The notes: generated by a model from the sequence alone, not told the origin. DNA of 64,000 nucleotides from Euryodendron excelsum (GCA_033060915.1 CM065399.1:13250001-13314000); one strand, 5' to 3'; numbered from the stretch's first letter, positions 34,760 through 46,175 are shown. Program-made: numbers and translations.

Positions 34760-36125
34760 TGGAGATTTTAGTATGCAAACGGCTCGAAAAACATTGTTTT
34801 TCTTAAAAAGTTTGTTCCCACACATCACTCCTATCTAGATATTCCTACGTGTCAAGTTTGACAAATTCCGGAACCCGTTTTGGAATTTTAGTATCGAAAA
34901 AACTCATAAAATATTTTTTTTTTTAAAAGTTAAGTGTAAAAAATTCACAACTCTCACCCTAGGAGTTCGGCGACCGTGCCGTTTGTTCCTACACGTTATT
35001 CATGTGTAGACCTTCCTATATGTCAAATTTGACGGATTTCGGAGCCCGTTTCGAGATTTTAGTAACTAAACGGCTCGGAAAACATTGTTTTTTTTTAAGT
35101 TATGTGGAAAAACTTCACAACTCCCATTTGTTCCTACACGTCACTCATGTCTAGACCTTCGTACGTGTCAAGTTTGAAGGACTTCGGAGCCCATTTCGGG
35201 ATTTTAGTACCTAAACGGCTTGAAAAACATTGTTTTTTTTTTTTTAAGTTAAGTGGATAAACTTCAAAACTCCCACCCCGAGAGTTCGGCAACTGTGCCG
35301 TTTGTTTCTACACATCACTCGTGTCTACATCTTCCTATGTGTCAAGTTTGATGGACTCCGAAGCTCGTTTTGGGATTTTAGTACTCAAACGGCACAAAAA
35401 ACATTATTTTCTTTTAGAAGTTAAGTGTAAAAAATTCACAACTCTCACCCCGGGAGTCCGGCGACTATGCCGTTTATTCTCACACGTCACTCATACCTAG
35501 ACTTTCCTATGTGTCAAGTTTGACGAACTCTGGAGCCTGTTTCGGGATTTTAGTACCTAAACGACTCGAAAAACAATGCCTTTTTGTTTTAAAGTTAAGT
35601 GGAAAAACTTCACAACTCCCACCCCAAGAGTCCGGCGACCGTGTCATTTGTTCTTACACGTCACTCGTGCCTAGACTTTCCTACGTGTCAAGTTTGACGG
35701 ACTCCGGAGCCCGTTTTAAGATTTTAGTATCGAAACGGCTTGAAAAACATTATGTTTTTTAAAAGTTAAGTGTAAAAAATTCAAAACTCTCACTCCGGGA
35801 GTCCGACGACCGTGCCGTTTATTCCCACACATCACTCGTGTGTAGACCTTCCTATGTGTCAAGTTTGACGAATTTCAGATCTCGTTTCGAAATTTTAGTA
35901 CCTAAACGGCTCGGAAAACATTGTTTTTTTTTTTTTAAGTTAAGTGGAAAGACTTCACAACTCCCACCCCGGGAGTCCAGCGACCGTGCTGTTTATTCCT
36001 ACACGTCACTCGTGTCTAGACCTTCGTACGTGTCAAGTTTGACGGACTTTGAAACCCATTTCGAAATTTTAGTACATAAACGACTCGAAAAACATTGTTT
36101 TTTTTTTTTTAAAGTTAAGTGAAAA
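34760..36125. repeat. CACTA 1 internal minisatellite, about 172-bp unit
   Basis: Around eight units repeat the phrase GGAGTCCGGCGACCGTGCCG, then CACGTCACTCGTGTCTAGAC, then TACGTGTCAAGTTTGACGG, ending in ACGGCTCGAAAAACATTG and a T-run. One unit near 35100 has lost its middle part. Frames such as 35511-35762 and 35838-36122 are translations of this repeat. The same core phrase makes up the minisatellite of CACTA 2 (46655-48790). Confidence 0.92.
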
Positions 36126-37446
36126 ACTCAGAGATTGCTTCACATTAGGAAGCACTGCTCCATTTACTTCTCTACATTACCCAAATTCAACAGAAACAGT
36201 CAAAACTGATTGAATGATACCACCAGTACTCCAGAACAAATTACAACACAAAACAAATTTTTGAAGACTAGTTGATCAAAGAAATGACTATGCAACAAAT
36301 TTTATGCTTACAACCCACAACTTAAGAATATTGAGATCATTGACAGGCTTAAGTTTTTACTTGAGCAAGTGAGAAACACATAAACACATGGGAGCCAAAC
36401 ATAAATATGATAAAAAGGAAAAAAAAAACTAAGCATAATCCAAAATATTCAAGCCTCCAAAAGACTCTACTCAAGAATCATAACAAACGCAAAAAGTCCC
36501 AGACAACCAAAAAACCAAGGGCCTTCACCTCAACTGCTTTTAACTTAATTGGCATCTATAGACCTTTAAAAGCCCGCATATTGCATTCCTTTGGAACACT
36601 CACGTAAGGCATGAAGGCACTGCTCTTGATACTTGCCTACTACACTTCTTATCATGACCACATTTCCAGCTAAGCAAAACTTCACCAACTCCCTTAGGTT
36701 GCATTACCAAGTGAACCCAGAAAAGGGAATAGGAAGGTAATGTATCTCAATAACCACAGTCAATGCAACTACACGTAGTAAATTGTCTCTTTGCACTCTT
36801 GCACAAAGAACGCCGACTAAGAAACACTTTTCTCCTACTCACTGAGTTCTCAGTTGCAAAAAAAAAGTGGTCGTCCAAACAAAAAAAGCCATCCATCACT
36901 AGAACTCAATTATAATGAAAGCAAATAACTGAAAAACTAACATATGCATATATCTGCACTTGCTTGCATTGCTTGTGTGTGTTTCTATATATATGTATAT
37001 ATATAGAGAGAGAGAGAGAATGATATATGTAAACAGATCTATCAAGGACTCACTAACTATACATCCTCAATAGAGATTCTGACAATATGATTTCATGATA
37101 TATGTTTGTTAGCAAAGTAACATCTAACACACAAAATTATGTTGAATGCCATTCTGATTCCTATCAATCAATCCTCTTGCTATTACCTGTTTGTAAGCAC
37201 AAGGAAGCTATATTGGTCATACTTATCTACAGACATAACGGAGCTTACTAAATATAAGTTTGTAATTGCTCTGTCAACTGCCCAAAACTATCGAGAATTA
37301 AAAGGTCACATTCATATGAAAACAGGAACACACAATGGCCTCAAATTTACAAGCATTGGTTTGCTTAACATCCCTAAAATCCTATACAAGATTGCCATTA
37401 GTCGATTATCAGTTTCATGATTACTACAGGTAAAACACTTGCTTAC
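36126..37446. other. CACTA 1 internal region left of the captured exons
   Basis: No exon could be assigned. This stretch may hold the 3' part (later introns, UTR) of the captured D27-like gene, which runs right to left. The later exons expected in the family were not recognised. A TA/GA microsatellite lies at about 36984-37018. Confidence 0.4.
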
Positions 37447-38672
37447 ATGTATTGATACAAATTCCTACACATTTGCTTTCCTCCAAGTATTTGCGTCTTT
37501 CTACAAACACCTACATGAAAGGGCCAAATTCATGTCAATGAATATTAGCTGGAAGATATGCCATATAAATCATATTTCAATATCAGGAAGTTCAATTCAT
37601 TACCCCACTTCTCCATGTGGATCCAGCAGGAAGATCCACAGAGTTAACAGCACAAGGGCCCATGAGCCACTGACAAGATAGTGTAGTCACCCTTGCTTCA
37701 GAAATGAACACATTTTTTTTTTTTTTTTGGATAAGTAAGCTTCAGAAAAGAGAGGAGAACTTTTAAATGATCTCCACGAAATTTGCAGCAGATCAACAAA
37801 GTTGAAATTAAGCACATGGAAATCAAAACAAAACACCAACTCAGTTATCACGAATACATGAATGATAAACTCACCAACCATCATTGCAGCTACTTTCCTC
37901 CTTGAATAGCTGCTATAAGCATTCGATAAAGCTCTAACAAAAGCGGGGGAAACAATGATCTTAATATCCGCACCTAACATAGACCAAAATGATTACCAAT
38001 GATGGAAGAAAGATTACTAGTAACTACAGAGGATGTATTCTCAATATGACTAATGGCGAAAGGATTGAGATACCGCGGCTTCTTTGGTTTCAGAGTTGCT
38101 TCTCCTGATCATAAGATGGTTTGCGACTTCAATTAGTCCGTCATACCCAGGCTTCTCCGAATTCCACCCAACCTCAGGTTAATATGCCCTTAAAAGCAAC
38201 AAATCGCTCACAAGATCAGTCATTTGACTGTATCAAAGTATTACCAAAAGGGTAAGTCATCTCATAAATTCATAATTCATATCAAAATGCGAAACCTTTG
38301 TTTGGTTGCTGATGAAATGCAAGAAAATAAAACAACTGAAAATAAAGGATCTTTCATCATTAGATATCCCATTATCTGGAACGAAAACATACAAGAACAT
38401 CCATTTATACAATAACATGGTTTTGGACCTTTTATTGCGGGACAAAGAGACAGAAGTCAAAATTCAGAATTTTTTTTTCTTTTCTTTTGCCTGTTTTCTC
38501 AGGAACCGAACAGAGTTGAAGGAAAGCCCAGAGTCCCAAGTACTGATGAAAACTTAGTAAGTAGTGAAATTGGAGTCGCCTTTACCATTCTATTTCGGAA
38601 CAAGTTAAGGAACAGGCCATCGAAGATTCCGGGCTTGTATTCGGGTCTTGAATCCGTCTCTATGGTTTTCAT
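37447..38672 (-). pseudogene. Captured D27-like (DUF4033) gene fragment, five exons with introns
   Basis: Minus-strand exons are visible. Exon 1, about 38586-38672, ends YKPGIFDGLFLNLFRNRM. Exon 2, 38074-38172, reads VGWNSEKPGYDGLIEVAN and ends in ETKEAA. Exon 3, 37875-37973, contains LFPPLLLELYRMLIAA and GGKVAAMMV. Exon 4, 37604-37695, contains RVTTLSCQWLMGPCAVNSVD. Exon 5, 37447-37510, reads VFVERRKYLEESKCVGICIN. This is the core of DWARF27-like plastid carotenoid-isomerase-family proteins (DUF4033). The junctions 2/3, 3/4 and 4/5, and the donor of exon 5, have GT-AG borders and keep the frame. The exon 1 donor is unclear. One conserved cysteine is Arg (VERRK for the usual VERCK). The transit peptide and the C-terminal exons are missing. 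It lies wholly inside a CACTA element, so it is a transduplicate, not the host gene. Confidence 0.85.
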
Positions 38673-38950
38673 CTGAACAACAATAAAAAGTGATGGATGA
38701 CAGTAGAACACAAACAAGGGCTTCCGGCGTCAATGGCTTCTGGCGCGGCGGCAAGAGCTTCCGGCGGCGTCTCCCCCAGCCAATGTGAGAGATGAGGGAA
38801 GAAGGATGGAGGGCGTCCCTCTCTCAGCCAACGTGAGGGATGAGGGATGAGGGAAGAGGGAAGAGGGAAGAGGGATGGAGGCGGCGTCTCTCTCAGTCGA
38901 ACAAACTTAGGGCTATGATTTTGAGGGAAAGACAAGAAAAAGGGGAAATG
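38673..38950. other. CACTA 1 GC-rich segment upstream of the captured gene
   Basis: On the minus strand this stretch precedes the captured exon 1. It is made of degenerate direct repeats (GATGAGGGAAGAGGGATGGAG-like words, GCTTCCGGCG, CGTCTCCC). It may be the 5' UTR or transit-peptide region of the source gene, expanded by slippage. CACTA 2 has a GC-rich repeat segment in a comparable position (53100-53350). Confidence 0.45.
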
Positions 38951-38952
38951 AA

Positions 38953-38988
38953 TTTTGGTATCAAAATGACGTCGTTTTGATACCAAAA
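38953..38988. repeat. Subterminal hairpin of CACTA 1
   Basis: This 36-bp near-perfect palindrome (TTTTGGTATCAAAATGACGT and its mirror) is centred on a GACGTCG core. A hairpin of similar core and position is found in CACTA 2 at 55232-55271. Confidence 0.85.
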
Positions 38989-38999
38989 CGATGCCGTTG

Positions 39000-39240
39000 C
39001 ACTTACTCGTTTGTGACAGCCCCTCCTCTAGTCGCAAATACGCAATCGTAACAAGGAGAGGGTCACTTTTATCTAGTCATACGATGTCGTTTTTGAAGTT
39101 TTTTTGCGACGGTAACACTGTTATTGCAAATAGTATTATCACAAATAATATTATTCGCGTTGAGACTATTGCTGTCGCAATTAATAAGATATTTGTAACG
39201 GTATAAGTAGTCGTCGCAAATAAGACATTTTTTAGTAGTG
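39000..39240. repeat. CACTA 1 right subterminal repeats and TIR
   Basis: TTTGCGACGG, GTCGCAAA and degenerate relatives recur up to the TIR at 39227-39240. Density is lower than on the left, as is common for CACTA ends. Confidence 0.8.
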
Positions 39241-39259
39241 TGAGGTTTAATTATTTTGT

Positions 39260-40525
39260 ACAGATGTGGTGCAACCATAAATTCAAATTGCTTGGGCACG
39301 ATGCCCCACGTTTGAGGACTGGACCTACACAATTTAGGGGTGCGGTTTCACAGCTGTTAAGGTTGGTGCGGTCACGTCTGATCGATTATCTGTCCCACTA
39401 ACAATTCACGATGTGTACATAGTTCCATATAATTAAGGTACGAAAAATGTGTGGATAAATCTGCCGTTAGGCCCGTTACCCCCACTTTCTCTCTTCACCC
39501 TTTTAACCCTCTCTCTTTTCTACTCTCTCTCGTCATTAGGACTCTCCTCTCTTCTCTGACCGAATGTAGTTCTGATTTCAATTCTCTCTCCCCCTCACAA
39601 ATCTTGCATAAATTTAATCAATAAACGATAAACTCTGATTCATTCATGTTTTTTCATCTCCATTACTAGATATTCATAAACTACAACCAAGTGATGAGAA
39701 ACTATTCGTCTTTTTCTTTGTGCTTTTAAACTATTTCCCCTTTCATACTATTTCTTCGTTTGTTCTTATTTTCGTAACATTCAATTTTGTTTGATTCAAT
39801 ACCGTGAAGGAAAAAACAAATATTAAAATCAGAAGTAAACAGGGAGGTCTGTAAAGATATTTTTGGTTGCCCAGAAAGAAAAAGAAAAACAATGTTTGGC
39901 TGTTTGAGTTCTGTGTGTGAAATTCCAGTAATGCCCATCCGTCCAATTAGCCAGACATATTTTGGGTTACTAAAAAATAATTAGCAGAAAGGAAAAGGAA
40001 TAGACACATACATTGATTTTCTAATTGTTTTAAACAATTTTCTTCCGATAGGTTCTTTTATTTGTTTTACTAAAGTACCTATATAATTTGAGATTCTCGA
40101 GCAAAGCCATGTTGATATTGGTAATGGAGTTAATTGTTGAAGGAAATTAAAGGTAGATGAAGATTCGGAGTTGCAAGGGACACCGATCTCGCCGGCAACA
40201 TCGATCATCGGAGTACATAACTTGGTGACAAATAACTCGGCGACTGGGGGAGAGATGGGTTGTGAGTCTTTGTGACTCAGAGAGGCAAAAGAAAGAGTCA
40301 AAGAGGACAGAGAGAAGAGAGAGAGTTAAAGAGGGGAGAGAAAAGTGGGTTAACGGCAGATCCCTTCGTTACATTTTCTTACTCTAATGTTCTGGCAGTC
40401 AAAAACACATGGTGAATTGTAGTGAGACAGGTAATCGACCGGACATGACCGCAGCAAAACCATGCCCACAATTTAGAGGCCAAGCATTATTCCCAAGACC
40501 GTTCATAATTATTTGCACAAGGGAC
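39260..40525. mobile_element. Inverted-repeat element of unknown class
   Basis: The left arm (about 39260-39560) and right arm (about 40265-40525) are diverged inverted copies. On the right arm's minus strand one reads TGTGCAA...CTTGGG, CTCTAAATTGTGGG, CGGTCGATTACCTGTC and ATCTGCCGTTAACCC, matching TGGTGCAA...CTTGGG, CACAATTTAGGGG, TGATCGATTATCTGTC and ATCTGCCGTTAGGCC on the left. The arms of about 260-300 bp enclose about 700 bp. The exact ends and any TSD could not be fixed. Long arms plus a host-gene-like piece suggest a Mutator-like or foldback element. Confidence 0.6.
40100..40255 (-). pseudogene. Probable UDP-glycosyltransferase fragment carried by the inverted-repeat element
   Basis: The minus-strand frame (part of 39981-40301) reads SPPVAELFVTKLCTPMIDVA followed by GEIGVP. 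This resembles the N-terminal half of plant family-1 UGTs, where a block of the type VVDMFCT.MIDVANE.GVPSY is conserved. Only about 50 residues match and no PSPG box is present. It is a short decayed piece, not a gene. The assignment rests on one block and could be wrong. Confidence 0.45.
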
Positions 40526-40639
40526 TAAATTTTAAGCGGGCTTAGCCTCGAGCCATTGGTTTGATGTAATCGAGCTGGCCATTTTAGTAACTTTAACACA
40601 CACAGAGAGAGAGAGAGCGAGATTGGAGCCCATTAAACA

Positions 40640-42260
40640 GGAGGGGGTATTTGTAAAATGTCACTCATTGGTATATGGCAATGGAAATTCCCAATTTATA
40701 TGTAAAAGGAAAATAAAATTCTTTAAAAAGTTTCATAAAGAAACATCTATAAGAATAATATGGCAGTGACATTTCAAAATTCAGAGCTTATATTATAAGT
40801 GTTTTTCAAATAAAAGGTGTAGTGCCCATGTTGATCATATTTCTTTTAATTTTTTTGTTCTATTTTACATGTCCACAAAAACAAATTATGTTTTATATCA
40901 TATGATAATATTTTTATGGTATATGCTAACATGTATCCTTAGTGTATATTTTAAATATATTTTGTTTGGTTGTGTAGAACATTAAAAATTATGAAATCAC
41001 AATTTTTAATATTTTGTATACCTAGAGCAAACAATTCTTAAAATGTTTCCTAAGAACTCACGTTAATAAGACTCATCTTTTATTGAATACACACCTAGAA
41101 GCACAAAATTCGACTTTTACGAAGGGCAATTTTTAGAGAAGGATATCAAAATATCATATGGAGTCCTGTACATAGATTTATTATAATTGTGCTGATTGTG
41201 GAATTTTTTTCAAATATTGCATTCAATGTAGTTATCATGCTGCCTATTTTATCAATCCCACAATACATTATGCATAAATAGAAAGGAAGTAGCCTTTTTT
41301 ATTTTTGGGTAAATTACACTGACCACTCTTAAGGTTTAGTAAAATATAAGATGGTACCACTGACGTTTAGAAAAATTACACTGACCTCTAAGACTAGTAA
41401 ATTACGTTATTACCCTTTCTCCTCTAAAGTTTATTTTGAAGCAGTAAATTAAATTCCTTTCACAATTTCTTGACATGTGTCCCAATGCACAAATAAAAAA
41501 AAGGTGTTAACGTAAACCCCTCTTATAATAATCATTGTCACCTATATATCATATATAAAAGTAGATTTCACGGGTGAACTAGTATATCTATATGCCAAAG
41601 TATGTCATTGTTGTGGTTGCAACAGGTGGTTTATTTTTCTTTTTTGATGGGTTTTTTCAATCCTCTGTCTCTTTGTAATATATCCAAATTTTTTTTTTTA
41701 ATGAAATGTGGTAAAATGTAATTAATGAAATTAATTATTTTTTTAAGAACCCTAATTTTAAATTCAACAAAAATTTTGTGAAACAGTTATCTTGCTTCAT
41801 CAACTATTAACTAAAATACTTACATTTTTCATATTTTTAATAATTTTTTGCATGAATATATTTTACCGACTACAACTCATGCCACATGCCAATATACACT
41901 GTACTTATTAAATTCATATCAAATGCATTTCTTTTTTTTTTTTGCATATTTATAGTAATTTTGCATGCATATACTTTTCACTTATGTTGAATAAAACTCA
42001 TGGCACTCTACATTACATTCATTTAATTTATAGGAAATGTATCTTCAATATCTCATTAATTCCAACTACTATTTTGGAATAAAGATACATGACTGGTTAA
42101 AAGAATGACAATAAAATAAAAAAAAAGAATATATATTTGTTGTAGTTGTCTAGATCTTTGTGTTTCTCAAAACACAAAAGTCATTAATACGGCTGACCAT
42201 GTTCAAAGAAGCCCATTCAGTTTTTCAGCACCAATGTTTTCTTCTCTTTAATTCGCATAT
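40640..42260 (+). other. Upstream flank of MMP copy 2, duplicated elsewhere in the window
   Basis: Several stretches recur in order and orientation upstream of copy 3 and again at 59460-60120. They include TATTTTACATGTCCACAA (about 40861), AATATTGCATTCAATGTAGTTATCATGCTG with CAATCCCACAATACATTATGC (about 41212-41275), TGTTGTGGTTGCAACA (about 41609) and CATCAACTATTAACT (about 41798). The DNA is AT-rich and has no coding motif. It shows the size of the duplicated unit on its 5' side. Confidence 0.7.
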
Positions 42261-42270
42261 CTATAAGTAG
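42261..42270 (+). promoter_or_regulatory. Probable TATA box of MMP copy 2
   Basis: CTATAAGTAG lies about 52-61 bp before the start codon. It is the only TATA-like word at a fitting distance, implying a 5' UTR of roughly 20-30 bases. Confidence 0.6.
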
Positions 42271-42321
42271 ATCTAAACACACGAGCAATTAGAAGTACTA
42301 GTGCATAATCCTTCACTCATC

Positions 42322-43233
42322 ATGGAAACCAAATTTCCTCACCCTTTGTCACGCATTTTCCTTCTCTTCCTATTGTTTCCTCTCTTGCCCCTTGCAAATT
42401 CGTCCAGCCCAAAGGATGAGCTATCATCACCTTTTGGGTCTACGAAGCATTTCAATGGTTGTAAGAAGGGTGACAATGTAAAAGGGATCCAGAATATCAA
42501 AAAATATCTTGAAAAGTATGGTTATCTGATCTATCACCACTCTAAAGGTGATTATTTCGATGATACCTTAGAGTCTGCTGTCAAAACATATCAGCTCAAT
42601 TACGATCTAAACATCACGGGAACCTTGGATCCTAATACAATATCACTGATGGCGATGCCTCGTTGTGGGGTGCCAGATATCATCAATGGCACCAATTTGA
42701 TGGCATTAGGCAGGAAACTGCGCCGTCATGTTCTAGGCACTCTTCATGTACATACCTATTATGAGATCGGGAACACCAAATGGCCTACGTATAAACTCTC
42801 CTGGGCACTTAAACCTGGTACCCGTAACGATGCTCGTAGCTCTATTGCTCAAGCATTAAGCAAATGGGCTTCTGTTTCACCCTTCAAATTTGCAAACTCC
42901 AAAGACTTTTCACATGCTGATTTGAAGATCAGTTTCGAACGCCTTGATCATGGAGATAATGCCCCGTTTGATGGCCCTGGCGGAGTCCTAGCCCATGCAT
43001 ATATGCCGCCAGATGGAAATCTTCACTTTGATGCAGACGAGACGTGGGCAGCCGGTGCAGCACCGGGGGCAATGGACATAGGGACTGTTGGCTTGCATGA
43101 AATTGGGCACCTTCTTGGACTTGGGCACAGCTCACTTCCACAGGCTATCATGTACCCATATATTGGTTGTTGTTCAACCAAAGGCTTGAATAAGGACGAT
43201 ATTGATGGGATGAAGGCTTTATACCATTACTAA
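42322..43233 (+). CDS. Plant matrix metalloproteinase (MMP), copy 2, intact
   Basis: This is a secreted zinc endopeptidase of the matrixin family (M10A), acting on extracellular or cell-wall proteins, and is made as an inactive zymogen. The start is ATG 42322; the frame also extends seven codons upstream, without a further ATG. The protein has 303 residues. A signal peptide covers about 1-26. A peptidoglycan-binding-like propeptide covers about 44-110 (CKKGDNVKGIQNIKKYLEKYG). The cysteine switch is PRCGVPD (113-119, Cys115). The catalytic domain covers about 143-303, with structural-zinc/calcium residues around DHGDNAPFDGPGG (209-221), the zinc site HEIGHLLGLGH (259-269, Glu260 catalytic) and the Met-turn Met277. 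NxT sites are at Asn97 and Asn122. There is no hydrophobic C-terminal tail, so a GPI anchor is unlikely. It is intronless, as usual for plant MMPs. It is the only copy in the window with all active-site parts. Confidence 0.97.
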   Translation: METKFPHPLSRIFLLFLLFPLLPLANSSSPKDELSSPFGSTKHFNGCKKGDNVKGIQNIKKYLEKYGYLIYHHSKGDYFDDTLESAVKTYQLNYDLNITGTLDPNTISLMAMPRCGVPDIINGTNLMALGRKLRRHVLGTLHVHTYYEIGNTKWPTYKLSWALKPGTRNDARSSIAQALSKWASVSPFKFANSKDFSHADLKISFERLDHGDNAPFDGPGGVLAHAYMPPDGNLHFDADETWAAGAAPGAMDIGTVGLHEIGHLLGLGHSSLPQAIMYPYIGCCSTKGLNKDDIDGMKALYHY

Positions 43234-45400
43234 GTATTTACTAGACTTTATCCCCATACTAAAATTTGCTCTTACATGTTCAATGTAAGCAGTATACATG
43301 GCTGTCGATACATACAGGATATGTTTTATGCAATCAAAATTATAAAATAATACCATAATCTCTTACCATAGCAAATTATTAGTTGTGGTGCTACAACTGT
43401 AGGAACAAGCTGTTGCTTCTAATTTAATGAGATCTTGGCATGCAAACAAATTATATGTTAGAAAATGAAAATTTAATTAAAAGGTATAACTGATGAAATA
43501 AGAAGTGTAATCCGGATTCCGCTTGAAATTTAAAATAACGGCTAAACTTAGGATCCCACTTTTACAGATAGAATTTACAACAACTTTTTCATGAATTTCT
43601 TTTTCGAATATTCGCCAGTTCCTCGTGTTTACCTTGTGGCAAGGTGGAGGAGTTTAAGAATCTGTGTTATAACGGAAAGATAATATATATGTGTATACAT
43701 ATAAATGTACTTATATACTGAATGAAAATCTTGCTATAACGGAAAGAAATAAAACTATTTCTTTGCTTTTGTGACATTATTTTTCCTAAACATGTGTTTT
43801 GCACACTTCAACAGCTGCCATTTACAAGTGGATGGATGTTTATTCTCACTTTTATTTTTAACATTAATTTGTTCATTGAAGATGAAAATAAAAAAGAGAA
43901 AAAAGAAAAAGTAATTTCAATGGTTGAGAGAGAGAGAGAGAGAGAGAATAAATAAGAATACCCAGAGAAAAATATTGGGAGTTGAAAAGAGCAAAATATG
44001 ATTTTAAAACATCAAAAAAAAAGAAAAAAAAAGCAATGCAAGAATTAAATATAGTGCAGACTATTTGGGGAGAGAGATGATGTGTGTGAATAGAGTTTGT
44101 AAATCTAGCTTAACATAGAAGAGAGGGAGTTAAATGAGTTTGCAAAATTTTACACTAGAATGATATGTTGGTGATAAATTTATAATTAAAAGTCAATTAT
44201 GGTAGGTATTTTATTTTAAAGTGAAATGATCTTATTGAGGGACATCATTCTGTAGAAAATTTTTATATGAATTTTCTATTTGTATAGCATTCTTTCTTCG
44301 ACCAAAGTGGCTATCTTTGTTTTAGATTTTTTGTTGTTCTGTTTTATATGTCCACAACAAAAAAAAAATTCATAAAACACAATTATACTTTAATTTCTTC
44401 TAATTACCCCTATACCATTTATATAACTACAATCAAGTTTTATCTACAATATTATAAAAAAAAGTACCCAAAAGAGAATAGCACATTAGTCCTTTAACAT
44501 CTATCCAAACGTTGAAAATAGTACTATTAATAACACCTCCATGGTATTACACAATATCCTCAACAGGGCAATCTTATTCTGGACCGGACAATTAGTTCGG
44601 ATCTTCTTAGCACCCTAAACAAGAAACAAAACTTTCATGAGAACTACATCGTATGTCATACTATCATGCCTCATATTTTACCTATCCAACATTACATAAT
44701 GCTTGAATGGAAAGGAAGAAATTTTTTATTTTATTAAATTCATCATTAGAACTACGTAGCTTTGCATATTATAAAACTAAATGAATATAAAAGAAAGCAA
44801 AAGTTAGGCACAGTATATAATAAAATTAGATTTTCTGAAACTGTTAAATAATTTTTCTGAAACTATTAGGGATAGATCTTCTTGATCACCCAAGATGGAT
44901 AGATTTTCTTTATCACTTAAGACTTTATTTCTATCATAGATCAAAACATAAAATACAACTTGAACTAAAATATTTTACCTGCACTCTTTGTTTTCTTCTT
45001 TTTTCTCTATTATCTCTTTTCTTCTTTCTACGACTTTATTTATAGACAAAAAAAACGCACAATAATGAAAAAAAAAATGTCATTGCTTACGTTATGGTTG
45101 CAAAAATCGTCCATGAATAATAATTTCACTGTTTCCATAACATTGTTTTTATATATAAGTAGGTCATTGTTGTGGTGGCTACTGCACATGGTTTCTTTTG
45201 CTTTTATTAATTTGTTTTCTAATTCTTTTTGTCTCTCCATAATTTGTTAGGTTCTCTTCTTAATTAATGATATGAATATGTGCAATTAATTTTTTAGACT
45301 CGTTTAAAACCAACGAGAATTATGAGAAACAATTAGTTATCTTCGTTACTTCATCAACTATTAACTCAAAGTACTATTGCATATCATCAACTCATAAGTC
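43234..45400. other. Intergenic DNA between MMP copies 2 and 3
   Basis: The first 430 bp is 3' flank shared with copies 1 and 3 (TACATGGCTGTCG and GCAATCAAAATTATAAAATAAT at 43297-43350; the block 43500-43665 matches 1790-1940). A GA microsatellite lies at about 43926-43947. From about 44330 the upstream flank of copy 3 begins (TGTCCACAAC, ATCATGCCTCATATTTTACC, TCATTGTTGTGGT), homologous to that of copy 2. I see no other gene. Confidence 0.6.
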
Positions 45401-45769
45401 GCGGAACCCAAAGTGTCTCACATCTTGTCTTGCATTTTCCTCCTGTTCCAACTCGTTCCTCTGTTGCCCCTTGCAAATTCTTGCAGTTCATATAATGAGA
45501 AATCAGCGTCATTTAGGTTTACGAAGCGTTTCAATGGTTGTAAGAAGGGTGACAACCTAAGTGGCCGGGCTTCAAGAGATCAAAAAATATCTTGAAAAGT
45601 ATGGTTATCTGAGGTATCACCACTCTGAAAATCCTAGGGATGATTATTTTGATGATACCTTAGAGTCTTCCATCGAAGCATATCACCTCAATTGTGGTCT
45701 TAAGGTCACGGGAACCTTGGATCCTAATATGTTGTCTATAGCCTCACCGTCGGGTGCCAGATGTCATCA
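45401..45769 (+). pseudogene. MMP copy 3, 5' part (signal peptide and propeptide), disrupted
   Basis: Aligned with copy 2, the start codon ATG is GCG (45401-45403). The signal-peptide region reads ILSCIFLLFQLVPLLPLANS and the propeptide FTKRFNGCKKGDN. After GDN a frameshift near 45560 moves the frame to LQEIKKYLEKYGYLRYHHSE and DDTLESSIEAYHLN. At the cysteine switch a small deletion removes the Cys codon region, so PRCGVPD is not encoded. At 45769 the gene is broken by CACTA 2, whose TSD TCA (45767-45769) is repeated at 55526-55528. Joined without the element, the DNA reads ..CCAGATGTCATCAATGGTATC, matching copy 2 at this point. Confidence 0.93.
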
Positions 45770-46175
45770 CACTACTAAAAAATTGAGTTTTAGCGACGGG
45801 AGAACGCCGTCGCCGTCACAAAAGATAGAACGCCGTCGCAAAAGAGGTTTTGCGACGGCTTTCGGACGGCAAATAGGGCGACGCTTTAAATGGCGCCGCA
45901 AAAAGTTTTTGTGACGGCTTATGCGACGGGAGATTGACTTTTGTGACGGCATTATGACCGTCGCAAATACTTCGTGGTAGATTATTTTTTTGCGACGGAA
46001 AGGTGTCGTCGCCATTATCCGTCGTAATTGCCTTATTTTGCGATGGCATCACCCGTCGCAAATGAATGACGCATGATTTCATTATATTAGCGACGAGATT
46101 GTGCCGTCGCAAATAAAAATGATGCCGTCACAAAAGCGATAATTCTCAAACTTTTGCTACAGCCTTTGCCGTCAC
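45770..46175. repeat. CACTA 2 left TIR and subterminal repeats
   Basis: After the TIR the element has dense GCGACGG / CCGTCGC words in both orientations, spaced irregularly by 10-40 bp, often extended to TTTGCGACGGC. Frames at 45767-46112 on the minus strand are translations of these. Confidence 0.85.

Larger units (their letters stand above)
33903..39240. mobile_element. Non-autonomous CACTA element 1 (5338 bp) with captured D27-like gene
   Basis: Both ends carry the 14-bp inverted repeat CACTACTAAAAAAT (33903-33916; complement at 39227-39240), flanked by the 3-bp duplication TGA (33900-33902 and 39241-39243). CACTA ends with a 3-bp TSD define the En/Spm superfamily. Subterminal regions (to about 34290 and from about 39000) are packed with TTTGCGACGGC and its complement GCCGTCGCAAA, the usual binding-site type for CACTA TnpA-like proteins. 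Inside are a 172-bp minisatellite, a transduplicated D27-like gene on the minus strand, and a subterminal hairpin. No TnpD/TnpA-like coding sequence is visible, so it needed transposase in trans. Confidence 0.92.

Noticed and set aside
36407..36607. Lys-rich open frame in CACTA 1
   Set aside because: A-rich chance frame on the strand opposite to the captured D27-like exons.
33903..39240. Mutator-like rather than CACTA classification for the element
   Set aside because: The CACTA start, 14-bp TIR, 3-bp TSD and subterminal motif clusters fit En/Spm; no 9-bp duplication is present.
42301..42321. Start of MMP copy 2 at GTG 42301
   Set aside because: Plant nuclear genes start at ATG; ATG 42322 gives a normal signal peptide, and the seven extra codons have no homologous start in copy 3.
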